Source: R-RK-3 sp963842775
Lineage (GTDB): Bacteria; Pseudomonadota; Alphaproteobacteria; Rhizobiales; Rhodomicrobiaceae
Assembly: GCA_963842775.1 (NCBI GenBank)
Contig: CAWJHQ010000015.1
Span: forward strand, 62,001 to 126,000
Length of the DNA stretch: 64,000 nt
Direction: 5' to 3'
The notes beneath the pieces are model-generated. The model was given only the letters and a program-made list of their open reading frames with translations, did not search any database and was not told the origin of the DNA. The position numbers and the translations under genes were made by a program. Shown here in pieces: positions 47,815-56,428 of this stretch (its first letter is position 1; each line of letters begins with the position of its first letter).

Positions 47815-48372
47815 TCAGCGCGCGCGCCGGTAGTGCATGGCGACCGCGCCGCTGCGGAGCGGCTTCGCCGAGATCAACTCGAGCCGTCGCGTGCTGGGCA
47901 GCCCGCTCTCGTACAGGGTCGGGCCGTGGCCGGCAATCCTGGGGTGGACGAGTAACTTGTACTCGTCGATCAGATCCAGCCGGTCCAGCTCGGTCGCGAG
48001 CTTGCCGCTGCCGAGGAGCACGCCGTCTGGGGTCGCGTCCTTGAGCTTCTGTACGCCCGTGCGCAGGTCGCCGGCGATGTGGTGGCTGTTGGTCCACGGG
48101 AAGTCCTTTCGCGTCGAGGACACCACGTACTTCGGCTTGGCCTCCAGCTTGACCGCCCACTCGCGCATCGCCGGCGGTGTCTCCGCGTCGCCGCGGGCGA
48201 CCGCTGGCCAGTAGCCCTCCATCATCTCGTAGGTGACGCGGCCCCACAGCATGGCCCCGCCCTCGTCCATGAGGCGGGTGAAGAAGGCGTGTGTCTCGTC
48301 GTCGGCGATTCCTTCCTGGTGGTCGACGCAGCCGTCCAGGGTGACGTTGATACTGAAGGTCAAGAGTCCCAT
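47815..48372 (-). CDS. RibD C-terminal/dihydrofolate reductase-family protein (cassette gene)
   Basis: 185 aa. Start MGLLTFSINVTLDGCVDH is the DHFR-family pattern (T/S-x-D-G), then MLWGRVTYEMMEGYWPAVA, VVSSTRKDFPWTNSHH, a NADPH-binding GVLLGSGKLATELDRLDLIDEYKLLVHPRIAGHGPTLYE and a C-terminal LISAKPLRSGAVAMHY. This is the YyaP/YwjB-like group, distinct from FolA and from the DfrA and DfrB trimethoprim enzymes; the substrate is unknown. ATG 48372 is preceded by GGAGG. It is the only gene of the cassette, oriented toward attC as in standard cassettes. Confidence 0.9.
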   Translation of the reverse strand: MGLLTFSINVTLDGCVDHQEGIADDETHAFFTRLMDEGGAMLWGRVTYEMMEGYWPAVARGDAETPPAMREWAVKLEAKPKYVVSSTRKDFPWTNSHHIAGDLRTGVQKLKDATPDGVLLGSGKLATELDRLDLIDEYKLLVHPRIAGHGPTLYESGLPSTRRLELISAKPLRSGAVAMHYRRAR

Positions 48373-48477
48373 GGTGTCCTCCGTTCGAGATACGCGACGA
48401 GCCGCCCGCCGTCTGGCTCCAAGGGCACGAGCCCAATTCGCGAGGTGCTCACCCTGTGTCGCCTAACCTACGTTGAT

Positions 48478-48855
48478 CTAGCATTGATTGCTCACCTCTA
48501 CGACGTTCTCGTCCGGATCCCTAAAATAGACCGAAAGGATCGGACCCATCGCGCCGGCCCGTTCCCCGGGACCGTCGATAATGTCGATGCCTTCTTTTTT
48601 AAGGTGCAAGACGAACACATCGATCGGCGTATCGGTAAGCAAGCAAAAATTACCGCTACCCGGCAACGTTTTGCGCGCGATGTCAGGGCGTGAGCCGGCA
48701 TCCTGCAGGCTGATTTTGTTCGTACCGAAATGCAGCGACCATTTACCCGGCCGCTCCTCGCACGCCTCCATGCCCAGCACTCTTTCATAGAAATGGCGGG
48801 CGGCATCCACGTCATTGACGCAAAGCACGATATGATCGAGTGCATGCACTCGCAT
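48478..48855 (-). CDS. VOC-family (glyoxalase/dioxygenase fold) protein
   Basis: 125 aa. ALDHIVLCVNDVDAARHFYERVLGMEACEE opens the VOC fold with the metal-binding His, WSLHFGTNKISLQDAG, and a final IDGPGERAGAMGPILSVYFRDPDENVVEVSNQ. Resembles biphenyl-diol/glyoxalase-type VOC proteins. ATG 48855 has AGGAGCAGGA upstream; a frame open to 48894 is not used. A 22-bp palindrome upstream suggests transcriptional control. Its stop is 11 bp from the cassette junction. Confidence 0.9.
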   Translation of the reverse strand: MRVHALDHIVLCVNDVDAARHFYERVLGMEACEERPGKWSLHFGTNKISLQDAGSRPDIARKTLPGSGNFCLLTDTPIDVFVLHLKKEGIDIIDGPGERAGAMGPILSVYFRDPDENVVEVSNQC

Positions 48856-48892
48856 GGTTCCTGCTCCTAGCTTCCGGGCGCCGACAAAGAGC

Positions 48893-48914
48893 AAGTCTCC
48901 GATATCGGAGACTT
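48893..48914. promoter_or_regulatory. 22-bp perfect palindrome upstream of the VOC gene
   Basis: Centred between 48903 and 48904: AAGTCTCCGAT followed by its exact reverse complement ATCGGAGACTT. It lies 38-59 bp before the VOC start codon, a position suited to an operator overlapping the promoter. The regulator is not identified. Confidence 0.65.
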
Positions 48915-49090
48915 GAACAAATAGAGAACATCGTATATGTCATGCCGGAGAGGTCGTCCGGCTCACCTCGATTTTTACAGGCGCAACTAAGCTGCGCGAA
49001 GCGGAACTACCCGACGCCGGTGCGATTGAAGATTATTGACGCACTTATTTTGCCAGCATCTTTAATCCCGCGCGGCTTAAGGTCGGCGCC

Positions 49091-49859
49091 ATGCGGCGGG
49101 AGATGCCGAAGAAATATTGGCACAATCTGCCGGAAGGCTGGCGGATTGCGCCGCTCATCGCCGCTGCCCAGGAGCGAACGCAGGACATGATCGGGAAAGC
49201 ACCCGCCATCGACGTGAACCGCCGGCCATCCGCGCAGGGGAGGATGAGCGCCGAGGAAGCGGCGCAGGCCGGCGGCGATCCCCTGGACCAGTTGCGCGCC
49301 GACGCGGCCAGCTGCAAAGCCTGTCCGTTATGGGAGCACGCGACACAGACCGTGTTCGGCAAGGGCGCTGCTCATGCGAGGCTGATGCTGGTCGGCGAGC
49401 AGCCCGGCGACCAGGAGGATCTCGCGGGCGAGCCCTTCGTCGGCCCTGCCGGCGAGGTGCTTGAGCCGCGCCCTGGGAGAAGCCGGGATCAAGCGCACGG
49501 AGGTTTACGTCACCAACGCGGTGAAGCATTTCAAATTCGAGCCGCGCGGCAAGCGGCGCATCCATCAGAAGCCGAATGCCGGCGAGATCAAAGCCTGCCG
49601 CTGGTGGCTGGAACAGGAGCGCGCGGCTATCCGCCCCCGCATCATCGTTGCCCTGGGCGCGACCGCTGCCCGCAGCGTACTCGACCGTCCGGTCAGGTTG
49701 ATGGCGGAACGCGGACAGCCGATTGAGGGCGATGGCGAAACCGTCCTGTTGACTGTGCACCCCTCATATCTCTTGCGCATGCCGGACGAGCAGCGTAAAC
49801 GCGAGGAATATGCCGCGTTTGTCGGCGACTTGCGGCAGGCCGCGGCGCTGGCAAAATAA
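49091..49859 (+). CDS. UdgX-family uracil-DNA-binding protein, with truncated DUF4130 part (frame broken at ~49463)
   Basis: About 255 aa after one-base correction. The core has CKACPLWEHATQTVFGKG with iron-sulfur cysteines, LMLVGEQPGDQEDLAGEPFVGPAGEVL, then after the break SRALGEAGIKRTEVYVTNAVKHFKF and the UdgX-specific R-loop GKRRIHQKP, whose His links covalently to the abasic site. NAGEIKACRWWLEQE and HPSYLLRMPD follow. The first 40 residues (REMPKKYWHNLPEGWRIAPL) match only the end of the DUF4130 domain commonly fused in front; the rest of that domain is missing, and the 176 bp upstream hold no trace of it. Confidence 0.88.
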
Positions 49860-49946
49860 CTAAGTGGGCACCCCCCTTCCACTCGGGAACCACAGACCCG
49901 GCAGGGCGTTGCCTGCTCTTGACGCTTCCGTTCAGGAGATGTGCCC

Positions 49947-50375
49947 ATGCTGTGCCCCAACTGCAAAACTGAAAACCTCATTACGAGCGAGCGCCAGAGC
50001 GTCCAGATCGATCATTGCCCGCGTTGCCGGGGGGTCTGGCTCGACCGGGGCGAACTGGAGAAGCTCATCCAGATGGCATCGACGGATGATGAGGGCCGAT
50101 CCGAACGCTACAATGGCCGCGAGTATGGCGAGGAAGAGGAAGCGCCTCGCAAGCGCGGCTATGGCGAGAGCGGCCAGGACGATGACGACGACGATCGCGA
50201 AGAGCGGGGCAAATCCTATCGAAGCCGCGACCGCGATGATGACGATCGCGGCGACTCCTATCGAAACCGTGACCGCGATTACGATTCGCGCTCAGGACGC
50301 GGCGACCAGGAGGGCGGCCGATCGATCTGGCGCGAGATTTTCGAGAATCTGGGCGACAAGCTGCCCCGGCCATAA
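49947..50375 (+). CDS. TFIIB-type zinc-ribbon domain protein
   Basis: 142 aa. N-terminal zinc ribbon LCPNCKTENL and HCPRCRGVWLDRGELEKLI, with four Cys in two CxxC pairs, then an acidic and arginine-rich low-complexity tail (DDDDDDREERGKSYRSRDRD) and an amphipathic end SIWREIFENLGDKLP. Zf-TFIIB proteins of bacteria are widespread and of unknown function. I chose ATG 49947, eight bases after AGGAG; a GTG at 49941 is too close to it. Confidence 0.85.
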   Translation: MLCPNCKTENLITSERQSVQIDHCPRCRGVWLDRGELEKLIQMASTDDEGRSERYNGREYGEEEEAPRKRGYGESGQDDDDDDREERGKSYRSRDRDDDDRGDSYRNRDRDYDSRSGRGDQEGGRSIWREIFENLGDKLPRP

Positions 50376-50419
50376 GGCCCGCGAACATCGTTCTGAGAAC
50401 CGGCGCGGGACGGTGGACG

Positions 50420-51307
50420 CTAAGCCGTTGCCCGCGCGGCGATGGCCATCTCGCACGCCCGCTTGAACTCATCCTTGGCGGCTTCCGAGGCCGCGAAGAT
50501 GTCGTCGATCTTGTAGAAGTCCAGCACGCGGAACTGGCCGATATCGGGCCGGATCAGAATGTCGGGCGCGGCGCTGTTCAGTTTCTCGCGCATGACCGAC
50601 CGCATGGTGATCTGGTTGGAGCCGATGATCGCGTCGATCAGCGACGGCACCTGTCCGCGGCTCTGCTGCGGTCCCGCGCAGACATCGATAGCGGCGACGA
50701 TATCGGCGTGGCCCTTCAGCAGATCGAACGGCACCGGATTGACGAAACCGCCGTCGATCAGCACCTTGCCGTCCAATTCGACCGGCCGCAGGATGCCAGG
50801 AAGCGCCGAGCTGGCGACGATCGCGGGCATCAGCGGCCCATGCTCGAGGACGCAAGGGCACTGGGTGTAAAAGTCGGTGGTGACGGCGAGGAACGGGGTC
50901 TTCAGCTCCTCGAATGTGGCGGGCAGCGTTTCCGGCAGGATCGCTTCCAGCACGCGCTCGCCGGGCAGTATCGAAATGCCGGACGAGCCCAACCTGTCAG
51001 CGAGCGCCGCATTCCACCGCTTGAACAGCCGCTTTACGATCTGCGTGCGCTTCTGGAACAACTCGTGGCAAAAGACGCGGATGTCCGCGCCGCTCATCCC
51101 CGAAGCGTAGGCCGCCCCGATCAGCGCGCCGATGCTCGTGCCCGCGATGAGCCGGGGGCGGATCCCGAGTTCATCCAGCGCTTCGAGCATCATCACATGG
51201 GCGAAACCCCGCGCGCCGCCTCCGCCCAGAGCGATTGCGAAAGTTGGGCTGGAGGTCTCCACCTTGCGCAAGCTGGGCAGGGTGTCCACGCTTCCCGGCG
51301 CGGGCAC
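50420..51307 (-). CDS. Patatin-like phospholipase family protein
   Basis: 295 aa. The oxyanion-hole segment IALGGGGARGFAHVMMLEAL, the nucleophile-serine motif LIAGTSIGALIGAAYASG, and the catalytic Asp in LIDGGFVNPVPFDLLKGHAD form the Ser-Asp dyad of patatins. Similar to RssA-like proteins. The start is GTG 51307 with AAGGAAG upstream, directly after the stop of the hydrolase gene; the same frame runs on into that gene only because of a frame break there. Probably acts on membrane lipids. Confidence 0.9.
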   Translation of the reverse strand: MPAPGSVDTLPSLRKVETSSPTFAIALGGGGARGFAHVMMLEALDELGIRPRLIAGTSIGALIGAAYASGMSGADIRVFCHELFQKRTQIVKRLFKRWNAALADRLGSSGISILPGERVLEAILPETLPATFEELKTPFLAVTTDFYTQCPCVLEHGPLMPAIVASSALPGILRPVELDGKVLIDGGFVNPVPFDLLKGHADIVAAIDVCAGPQQSRGQVPSLIDAIIGSNQITMRSVMREKLNSAAPDILIRPDIGQFRVLDFYKIDDIFAASEAAKDEFKRACEMAIAARATA

Positions 51308-51318
51308 GGTGCTTCCTT

Positions 51319-52243
51319 CTAGAGGATGACATCCGGCCTCGATCCGCTCAGAAAGTCCAACATGGCGCTCGCGGTTTCGTCCGGGTTTTCCTCGGGCAGG
51401 AAATGGCCGGACTGGATGGCGTGGCCCTCGACGCGATCGCACCATTCTTCCCAGATGGCGAGCGGGCTGGCGGTCTTGCTCGGGATGCCCCTCGCGCCCC
51501 AGAATACGCCGACGGGGCACGCAATCCGGCGTCCGAAGCACGCGGTCGGCTTCATCGGCGGCGAGATCATAGCCGGCCCCGGCGCGATAATCCTCGCAGG
51601 TCGCATGAATGCGCGCCGGCTCGCTGAAAAACGCGCGGTAATGGGCGAGCGCTTCGGGTGAGAAGACGGACAGATTTCCGGTCCCACCCCAGCGCTCCAG
51701 CTTGTGGTCGAGCCAGCCGACAGGATCGCGGCCGATGATCTCTTCCGGCCAGGGCGCGTGCTGGGCGAGAAACGTCCAATGGAAGGTTTGCATGGCGAGG
51801 TCGCGCGTCAGCCTGTGCCACATATCGTAGGTCGGCACGATGTCGAGCAGGACCAGCTTCTCGATCCGCTCGGGATGATCCAGGGCCAGCCGGTAGCCGG
51901 CACGGCCGCCGCGATCATGGCCGCAGAGGAGGAAGCGGGCCAAGCCAAGCTGATCGGCGATGTCGATAACATCCTGCGCCATCGCCCGCTTCGAATAGGC
52001 ATAGTGCTCGATATCGGCGGGCGGCGTCGAACTTGCGCCATAGCCGCGCAGATCGGGAATGATGAGCTGATACTGCTCCGCCAGTCGCGGCGCGACCCGG
52101 TGCCAGATCACATGCGTCTGCGGATAGCCGTGCAGCAGGAACAGCGGCGGCCCACTGCCGCCGATGCGCGCGAATATCTCCGCGCCCTGCGTAGAGAATC
52201 GGCGGCTTTCAAAGCCGGGAAACAGATCAGGCAGGTTCTGCAT
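51319..52243 (-). CDS. Alpha/beta hydrolase, haloacetate dehalogenase-like (frame broken at ~51542)
   Basis: About 307 aa after one-base correction. PLFLLHGYPQTHVIWHRVAP, nucleophile Asp in LCGHDRGGRAGYRLALDHPE, cap segment TFHWTFLAQHAPWPEEIIG, LSVFSPEALAHYRAFFSEPARIHATCEDYRAGAG, then across the break GRRIACPVGVFWGARG and the catalytic His near IQSGHFLPEENP. DRGGR, HW and SCEDYRAGA-type motifs are those of fluoro- and haloacetate dehalogenases, though many relatives are epoxide hydrolases. ATG 52243 has GAGGAG and overlaps the purD stop. Confidence 0.87.
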
Positions 52244-53520
52244 CGCGCTCCTCATGGGTCGTGGCGCGCCAACCAATGTCCCGGCGGTAAAAGCCACCCG
52301 GCCAGTCGATTCGCGCGATGGCGTCATAGGCCCTCCGGCGCGCCTCTATGACGGAGCTGCCCAGCGCCGTTACGTTCAGCACGCGGCCGCCATTGGCGAG
52401 GATACGCACGCCGTCGCGCCTGGTCCCGGCGTGGAAGATCATCACCTTACCATCATCCGCCACCGCGTCGAGGCCGCCGATCGGCGAGCCCTTTTCATAA
52501 TCGCCGGGGTAGCCGTTCGCGGCCATGACCACGGTGAGGGCGGTGTCGGTGCTCCAGCGCAGGCTGAAACGGTCCAGCACGCCGTCCGCCGTGGCCAGGA
52601 GCGCTGCGAGGCAATCGGAGTTGAGCCGCATCATCAGCACTTGGCATTCCGGGTCGCCGAAGCGGACATTATATTCGATGAGTTTGGGGCCGCTTGCGTC
52701 GATCATCAAGCCCGCATAGAGCACGCCCTGATAAATGATGCCGCGCTCCTTGAGGGCGGCGACCGTCGGCAGGATGATCTCCTGCATCGTCCGCCGCTCC
52801 ATCTCCGGCGTCATGATCGGGGCGGGAGAATAGGCGCCCATGCCCCCCGTATTCGGCCCCTGATCGCCGTCGAAGGCGCGCTTATGGTCTTGCGCGCTGG
52901 CGAGCGGCAAGACGTTCTTGCCGTCACAAAGAGCGAAAAAGCTGGCCTCTTCGCCCGCGAGGAACTCTTCGATGACCACTGAAGCGCCCGCAGCGCCGAA
53001 TGCGCCGTCAAAGCAGCTATTCACGACGTCTTCTGCTTGCTTTCAGCGTCTCGGCAACAACGACGCCCTTGCCCGCAGCGAGCCCGTCCGCCTTGATGAC
53101 GATCGGCAAAGGCCGGCCGCGCAAATAGGCGAGTGCCGCGTGACGGTCACTGAAATGCCCGAACGCCGCCGTCGGAATGCCCTTGGCTGCGCAAAGCGCC
53201 TTGGTGAACCCTTTGGAGCCTTCAAGCTGTGCCCCATCCTTGCCGGGGCCGAACGCCTTGATCCCCGCTCCCCGCAGATCGTCCGCCAAGCCGGCGACGA
53301 GGGGCGCTTCCGGCCCGATGACTACCAGTCCGATCGCATGCGTGCGGCAGAAATCGATGATCGCGTCATGATCGGCGGCATCGAGCGCCACACATTCGGC
53401 GCAAGCTTCGATGCCCGCATTGCCGGGGGCGCAATAAAGCTTGGTAAGCAGCGGGCTGGCGCTGAGCGCCCAGGCGAGCGCATGTTCGCGCCCGCCGGAG
53501 CCAATTAGCAAGACATTCAT
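52227..53520 (-). CDS. purD: Phosphoribosylamine-glycine ligase (frame broken at ~53040)
   Basis: Second step of purine synthesis, ATP-dependent. N-domain MNVLLIGSGGREHALAWALS; LVVIGPEAPLVAGLADDLRGAGI; GSKGFTKALCAAKGIPTA; ATP-grasp VIKADGLAAGKGVVVAETL. The frame breaks just after, at AAAGCA[A]GCAGAA on the minus strand, and continues VVIEEFLAGEEASFFALCDG, QDHKRAFDGDQGPNTGGMGAYSP, LIEYNVRFGDPECQVLMMRL. Removing one base gives 430 aa, family length. Essential for purine prototrophy. Confidence 0.95.
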
Positions 53521-53696
53521 GATATGGACTATTCACCCGTTCTTGGGCAGGGCTGATAACACGAATCGTCATAAGGTTGCACCCTTAAGGGTGGGGCCAA
53601 CTCTTTCCTGGTCGCATTTTCGCGACGCAAACCGGTATCCATCCCCGCCTTCGCGAGGACATGCTTTGCAATCCAAAATGCTCTAGATTGACCCCG

Positions 53697-55283
53697 ATGC
53701 AAGACACTCCTCCCGGCAATGTCGCGGAATATACCGTCTCCGAGCTGTCCATGGCGGTCAAGCGCACCGTCGAGGATAGTTTCGGCTATGTGCGGCTGCG
53801 CGGCGAGATCTCCGGCTTTCGCGGCCAGCATTCGTCGGGCCATGCCTATTTCGCGCTGAAGGATGATCGCGCCAAGATCGACGCGGTCATTTGGAAGGGC
53901 AATTTCGCCGGCCTGCGCTTCAAGCCGGAAGAGGGCATGGAGGTGATCGCGACGGGCCGCGTCACCACCTATCCGAACAAATCCAGCTACCAGATCATCG
54001 TCGAGGCGATCGAGCCTGCCGGCATCGGGGCGCTGATGGCGCTCTTGGAAGAGCGCAAGAAGAAGCTCGCCGCCGAAGGCCTGTTCGATGAAGCGCGCAA
54101 GCGGCCGCTGCCGTTCCTGCCGCGCGTGGTCGGCATCATCACCTCGCCCACCGGCTCGGTGATCCGCGACATGCTGCATGGCTTTGCTGAGCGCTTTCCG
54201 GCTTGCGTGCTGATCTGGCCGGTGCGGGTGCAAGGCGAGACGAGCGCGGCGGAGGTGACGGCGGCCATCGCAGGGGTTCAACGCATTGGGGCCGAATGGG
54301 CGCGTGCCGCGCCCGGATGTGCTGATCGTGGCGCGCGGCGGCGGCAGCCTGGAGGATCTTTGGGGCTTTAACGACGAGGCGCTGGCGCGGGCGGTTTCGG
54401 CAAGCGGCATTCCGGTCATATCGGCCGTCGGCCACGAAACCGATTGGACGCTGATCGATTATGTCGCCGATGCGCGTGCGCCGACTCCGACCAAGGCCGC
54501 CGAATGGGCCGTACCGAAGACAGAGCGAGCTCATCGCCCGCATGACCGAGCTGCGCGAGCGCCAGCGCTATGCCATTGCCCGCGCCATCGAAGGCAACCG
54601 CTCCGATCTGCGGGCCGCCGCGCGCGGCTTGCCGAGGCCGCAAGACCTGCTCGGCTTTGCCCGGCAGCGCTTCGACGGGGCGAGCGGCCGCCTGCGCCAC
54701 GCCCTGCGCGGCTTCGCCTCGGAAAAGCGCGGCAGGCTGGTGCGCTGGCAGGGCCGGCTCGACGCGCGGCTGATCGCGCAGCGGGCCGAGCGGTGCCATG
54801 AGCGTCTTCGTGCAATGGACCGCGAGATGCGCCAGGTGGTGCGCCGTCTGGTGCAGCAGCGTCACGTTCTGCTGAGCCGTCACGCGGCACGCCTTGGTCC
54901 GGGTCTGCTTGAGGCATCCCGCAAGGCGCGGGCGCGAAAAGCTTGACCAGCTTGCCGGGCGGGGCCGCCACAGCATGATTGCGTGCCTCGAAAAACGGCG
55001 GCGGACAATCAACTCGCTCGGCCAACTCTTGCGCTCGCTGAGCCATAAAAGCGTGCTGGATCGCGGGTTCGTCCTCGTCAGGGACACCGAAAGGCGGATG
55101 GTGCGGCGCGTCGCCGAGGCGGAAGCGGCGGGCAGCGTCGAGCTGGAATTCGCCGACGGCCGCGCATTGGCGGAGGTACAAGGTGGCTCTGGGGCAAAGC
55201 CGGGGAAGCCGGCGCGCGAGACCGAAGGCGCAGCAGGGCGGCGGAGCAAGAAAGCCAAGCAGAAGCAAGGTCAGCTGTTTTGA
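53697..55283 (+). CDS. xseA: Exodeoxyribonuclease VII large subunit (three frame breaks)
   Basis: About 527 aa. N-terminal OB fold: AEYTVSELSMAVKRTVEDSFGYVRLRGEISGF, SGHAYFALKDDRAKIDAVIW. Catalytic domain: FLPRVVGIITSPTGSVIRDM, PRPDVLIVARGGGSLEDLWGFNDE, SAVGHETDWTLIDYVADARAPTPT. Three +1 breaks (~54276, ~54517, ~54920) fall in the catalytic domain and coiled coil. The C-terminal part LGQLLRSLSHKSVLDRGFVLVRD is normal. Followed by the usual DUF2093 gene 267 bp later. Acts with XseB (not here) to degrade single-stranded DNA. Confidence 0.93.
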
Positions 55284-55480
55284 GCCAGGAGCATCGTCCG
55301 CCTAAGGTGCTTTCGCCAATTGCCGCCAAAGATCACCTTTATGCGTTGCGTCAGGCTTCCAAGGGAAGTTGAACTGTACAACGCGGTGTGGATGCCCAAT
55401 ATTATTAGCGGCGCCTTTCAGCGGAAGCATTCCCCGCGGCGCGACGGCGAACACGGTACGAAATGCGACCGGACACATGA

Positions 55481-55522
55481 CTAGAGCCCTGTTCCATTCG
55501 ATCGGCAGGGAATGGGCTCTAG
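55481..55522. repeat. Imperfect palindrome ending CTAGAGCCC / GGGCTCTAG
   Basis: Arms CTAGAGCCC (55481-55489) and GGGCTCTAG (55514-55522) with partly matching inner bases (TTCC and GGAA) give a hairpin of about 42 nt. CTAGAGCC with further related bases (ATGCTCCGG) recurs at 63755. Between xseA and the DUF2093 gene. REP-like intergenic element or bidirectional hairpin. Confidence 0.6.
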
Positions 55523-55549
55523 AGCGAAAATACAGCCATAGTGATGTGA

Positions 55550-55783
55550 ATGAATCGATTTGAACGAAATATCGGCCAGGCCGGTGAGGCCAAACTGCGG
55601 TATCTGGATGGGGAATTTCAGGTTCTCACGCCGGGCAGCTTCGTTCGCTGCGCGGTGAGCGGACAGCCGATCCCGATCGAAAATCTGCGCTATTGGAGCG
55701 TGGAATTGCAGGAACCCTACGTCAGCGCCGAAGTGTCACTGCAGCGCTTCCTGCAAGTCAGGCACAAGCGGTCTGGCAGGTAG
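55550..55783 (+). CDS. DUF2093 domain-containing protein
   Basis: 77 aa. EAKLRYLDGEFQVLTPGSFVRCAVSGQPIPIENLRYWSVELQEPYVSAEVSLQRF covers the whole DUF2093 domain, a small alphaproteobacterial family of unknown function. It usually follows xseA, as here. Start ATG 55550 is preceded by GTGATGTGA, with no clear Shine-Dalgarno. Convergent with msrA. Confidence 0.9.
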   Translation: MNRFERNIGQAGEAKLRYLDGEFQVLTPGSFVRCAVSGQPIPIENLRYWSVELQEPYVSAEVSLQRFLQVRHKRSGR

Positions 55784-55803
55784 GCAAGCGCCCGCCGCTA
55801 CGC

Positions 55804-56400
55804 CTAATTCTTCGCCGCGCCCCACACCGTTTCAAGCCGGGCATCGCGCCCGCAGCCATAGCGGTAGAATTTATATTTCAGCGGGTTCTTCTCGTAATAG
55901 TCCTGGTGATAGTCTTCGGCCGGGTAAAATTCAGAAGCGGGCAGAATATCCGTCACAACAGCTTGGCCGAGCTTTTCGGCAATCTGTTTCTTCGAAGCTT
56001 CGGCTAGCTCTTTCTCTTTCTCGTTGCCGAAAAAGATCGCCGAACGATATTGCGAACCCTTGTCGCAGAACTGACCGTCTGCATCGAACGGGTCGATATT
56101 CCGCCAGAAGATATCGAGAAGCTTTTCGTAGCTAACCTTTGCGGGGTCATATTCGACCTTCACCACTTCGATATGCCCTGTCGAGCCCGCCGAAACCTGC
56201 TCATAGGTCGGATTGGCCGTCTTGCCGCCCGAATAGCCCGAGATCGTCGAGATCACCCCGTCGGTCTTGTCGTACGGCGGCTCCATGCACCAGAAGCAGC
56301 CCCCTGCGAGAATAACCGACGCAGTCTGCGGGGTCTGGGCGGCTATGGGTGTCGTCAGTGCGGCGAAGGCGAGCGCGAGAAGCGCGATGAAGCGGCGCAT
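55804..56400 (-). CDS. msrA: Peptide-methionine (S)-S-oxide reductase, exported
   Basis: 198 aa. A cleavable signal (RFIALLALAFAALTTPIAAQ) puts it in the periplasm, unlike most MsrA. The active-site motif GGCFWCMEPPYDKTDGV contains the catalytic Cys, and downstream motifs are SGYSGGKTANPTYEQVSAGSTGHIEVVKVEYDP and EDYHQDYYEKNP. Reduces the S-sulfoxide of methionine. It is 28 bp downstream of msrB on the same strand, so they form one unit for envelope protein repair. Confidence 0.95.
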   Translation of the reverse strand: MRRFIALLALAFAALTTPIAAQTPQTASVILAGGCFWCMEPPYDKTDGVISTISGYSGGKTANPTYEQVSAGSTGHIEVVKVEYDPAKVSYEKLLDIFWRNIDPFDADGQFCDKGSQYRSAIFFGNEKEKELAEASKKQIAEKLGQAVVTDILPASEFYPAEDYHQDYYEKNPLKYKFYRYGCGRDARLETVWGAAKN

Positions 56401-56428
56401 GGGTGTTCCTATCCGGATTTGACTGAAC

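Larger units (their letters stand above)
47734..48466 (-). mobile_element. Solitary integron gene cassette at a secondary site
   Basis: A 733-bp unit, minus-strand orientation. It begins with TTAGGC (core box G^TTAGGC at 48467-48461), carries one gene, and ends with an attC site whose 5' core box GCCTAAC (47796-47790) is the exact reverse complement of the start box. Its last base G (47734) is followed by ATATAC, so insertion was at G^AT, the known secondary-site pattern (G^WT) of integron integrases. Removing the unit restores a 35-bp spacer between the convergent stops of sdhA and the VOC gene. No integrase, attI or second cassette is visible. Codon use in its gene favours GAC and GAG over the GAT and GAA common in neighbours. 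Confidence 0.88.

Noticed and set aside
50420..52327. A 635-aa fusion of a dehalogenase-like hydrolase and a patatin
   Set aside because: The hydrolase's conserved C-terminus is in the next frame down to 51319, and a GTG with AAGGAAG starts the patatin at 51307; the fusion frame is an effect of one inserted base.
55369..55563. 64-aa frame between xseA and the DUF2093 gene
   Set aside because: It reads through the 55481-55522 palindrome, has no Shine-Dalgarno and no recognisable sequence.
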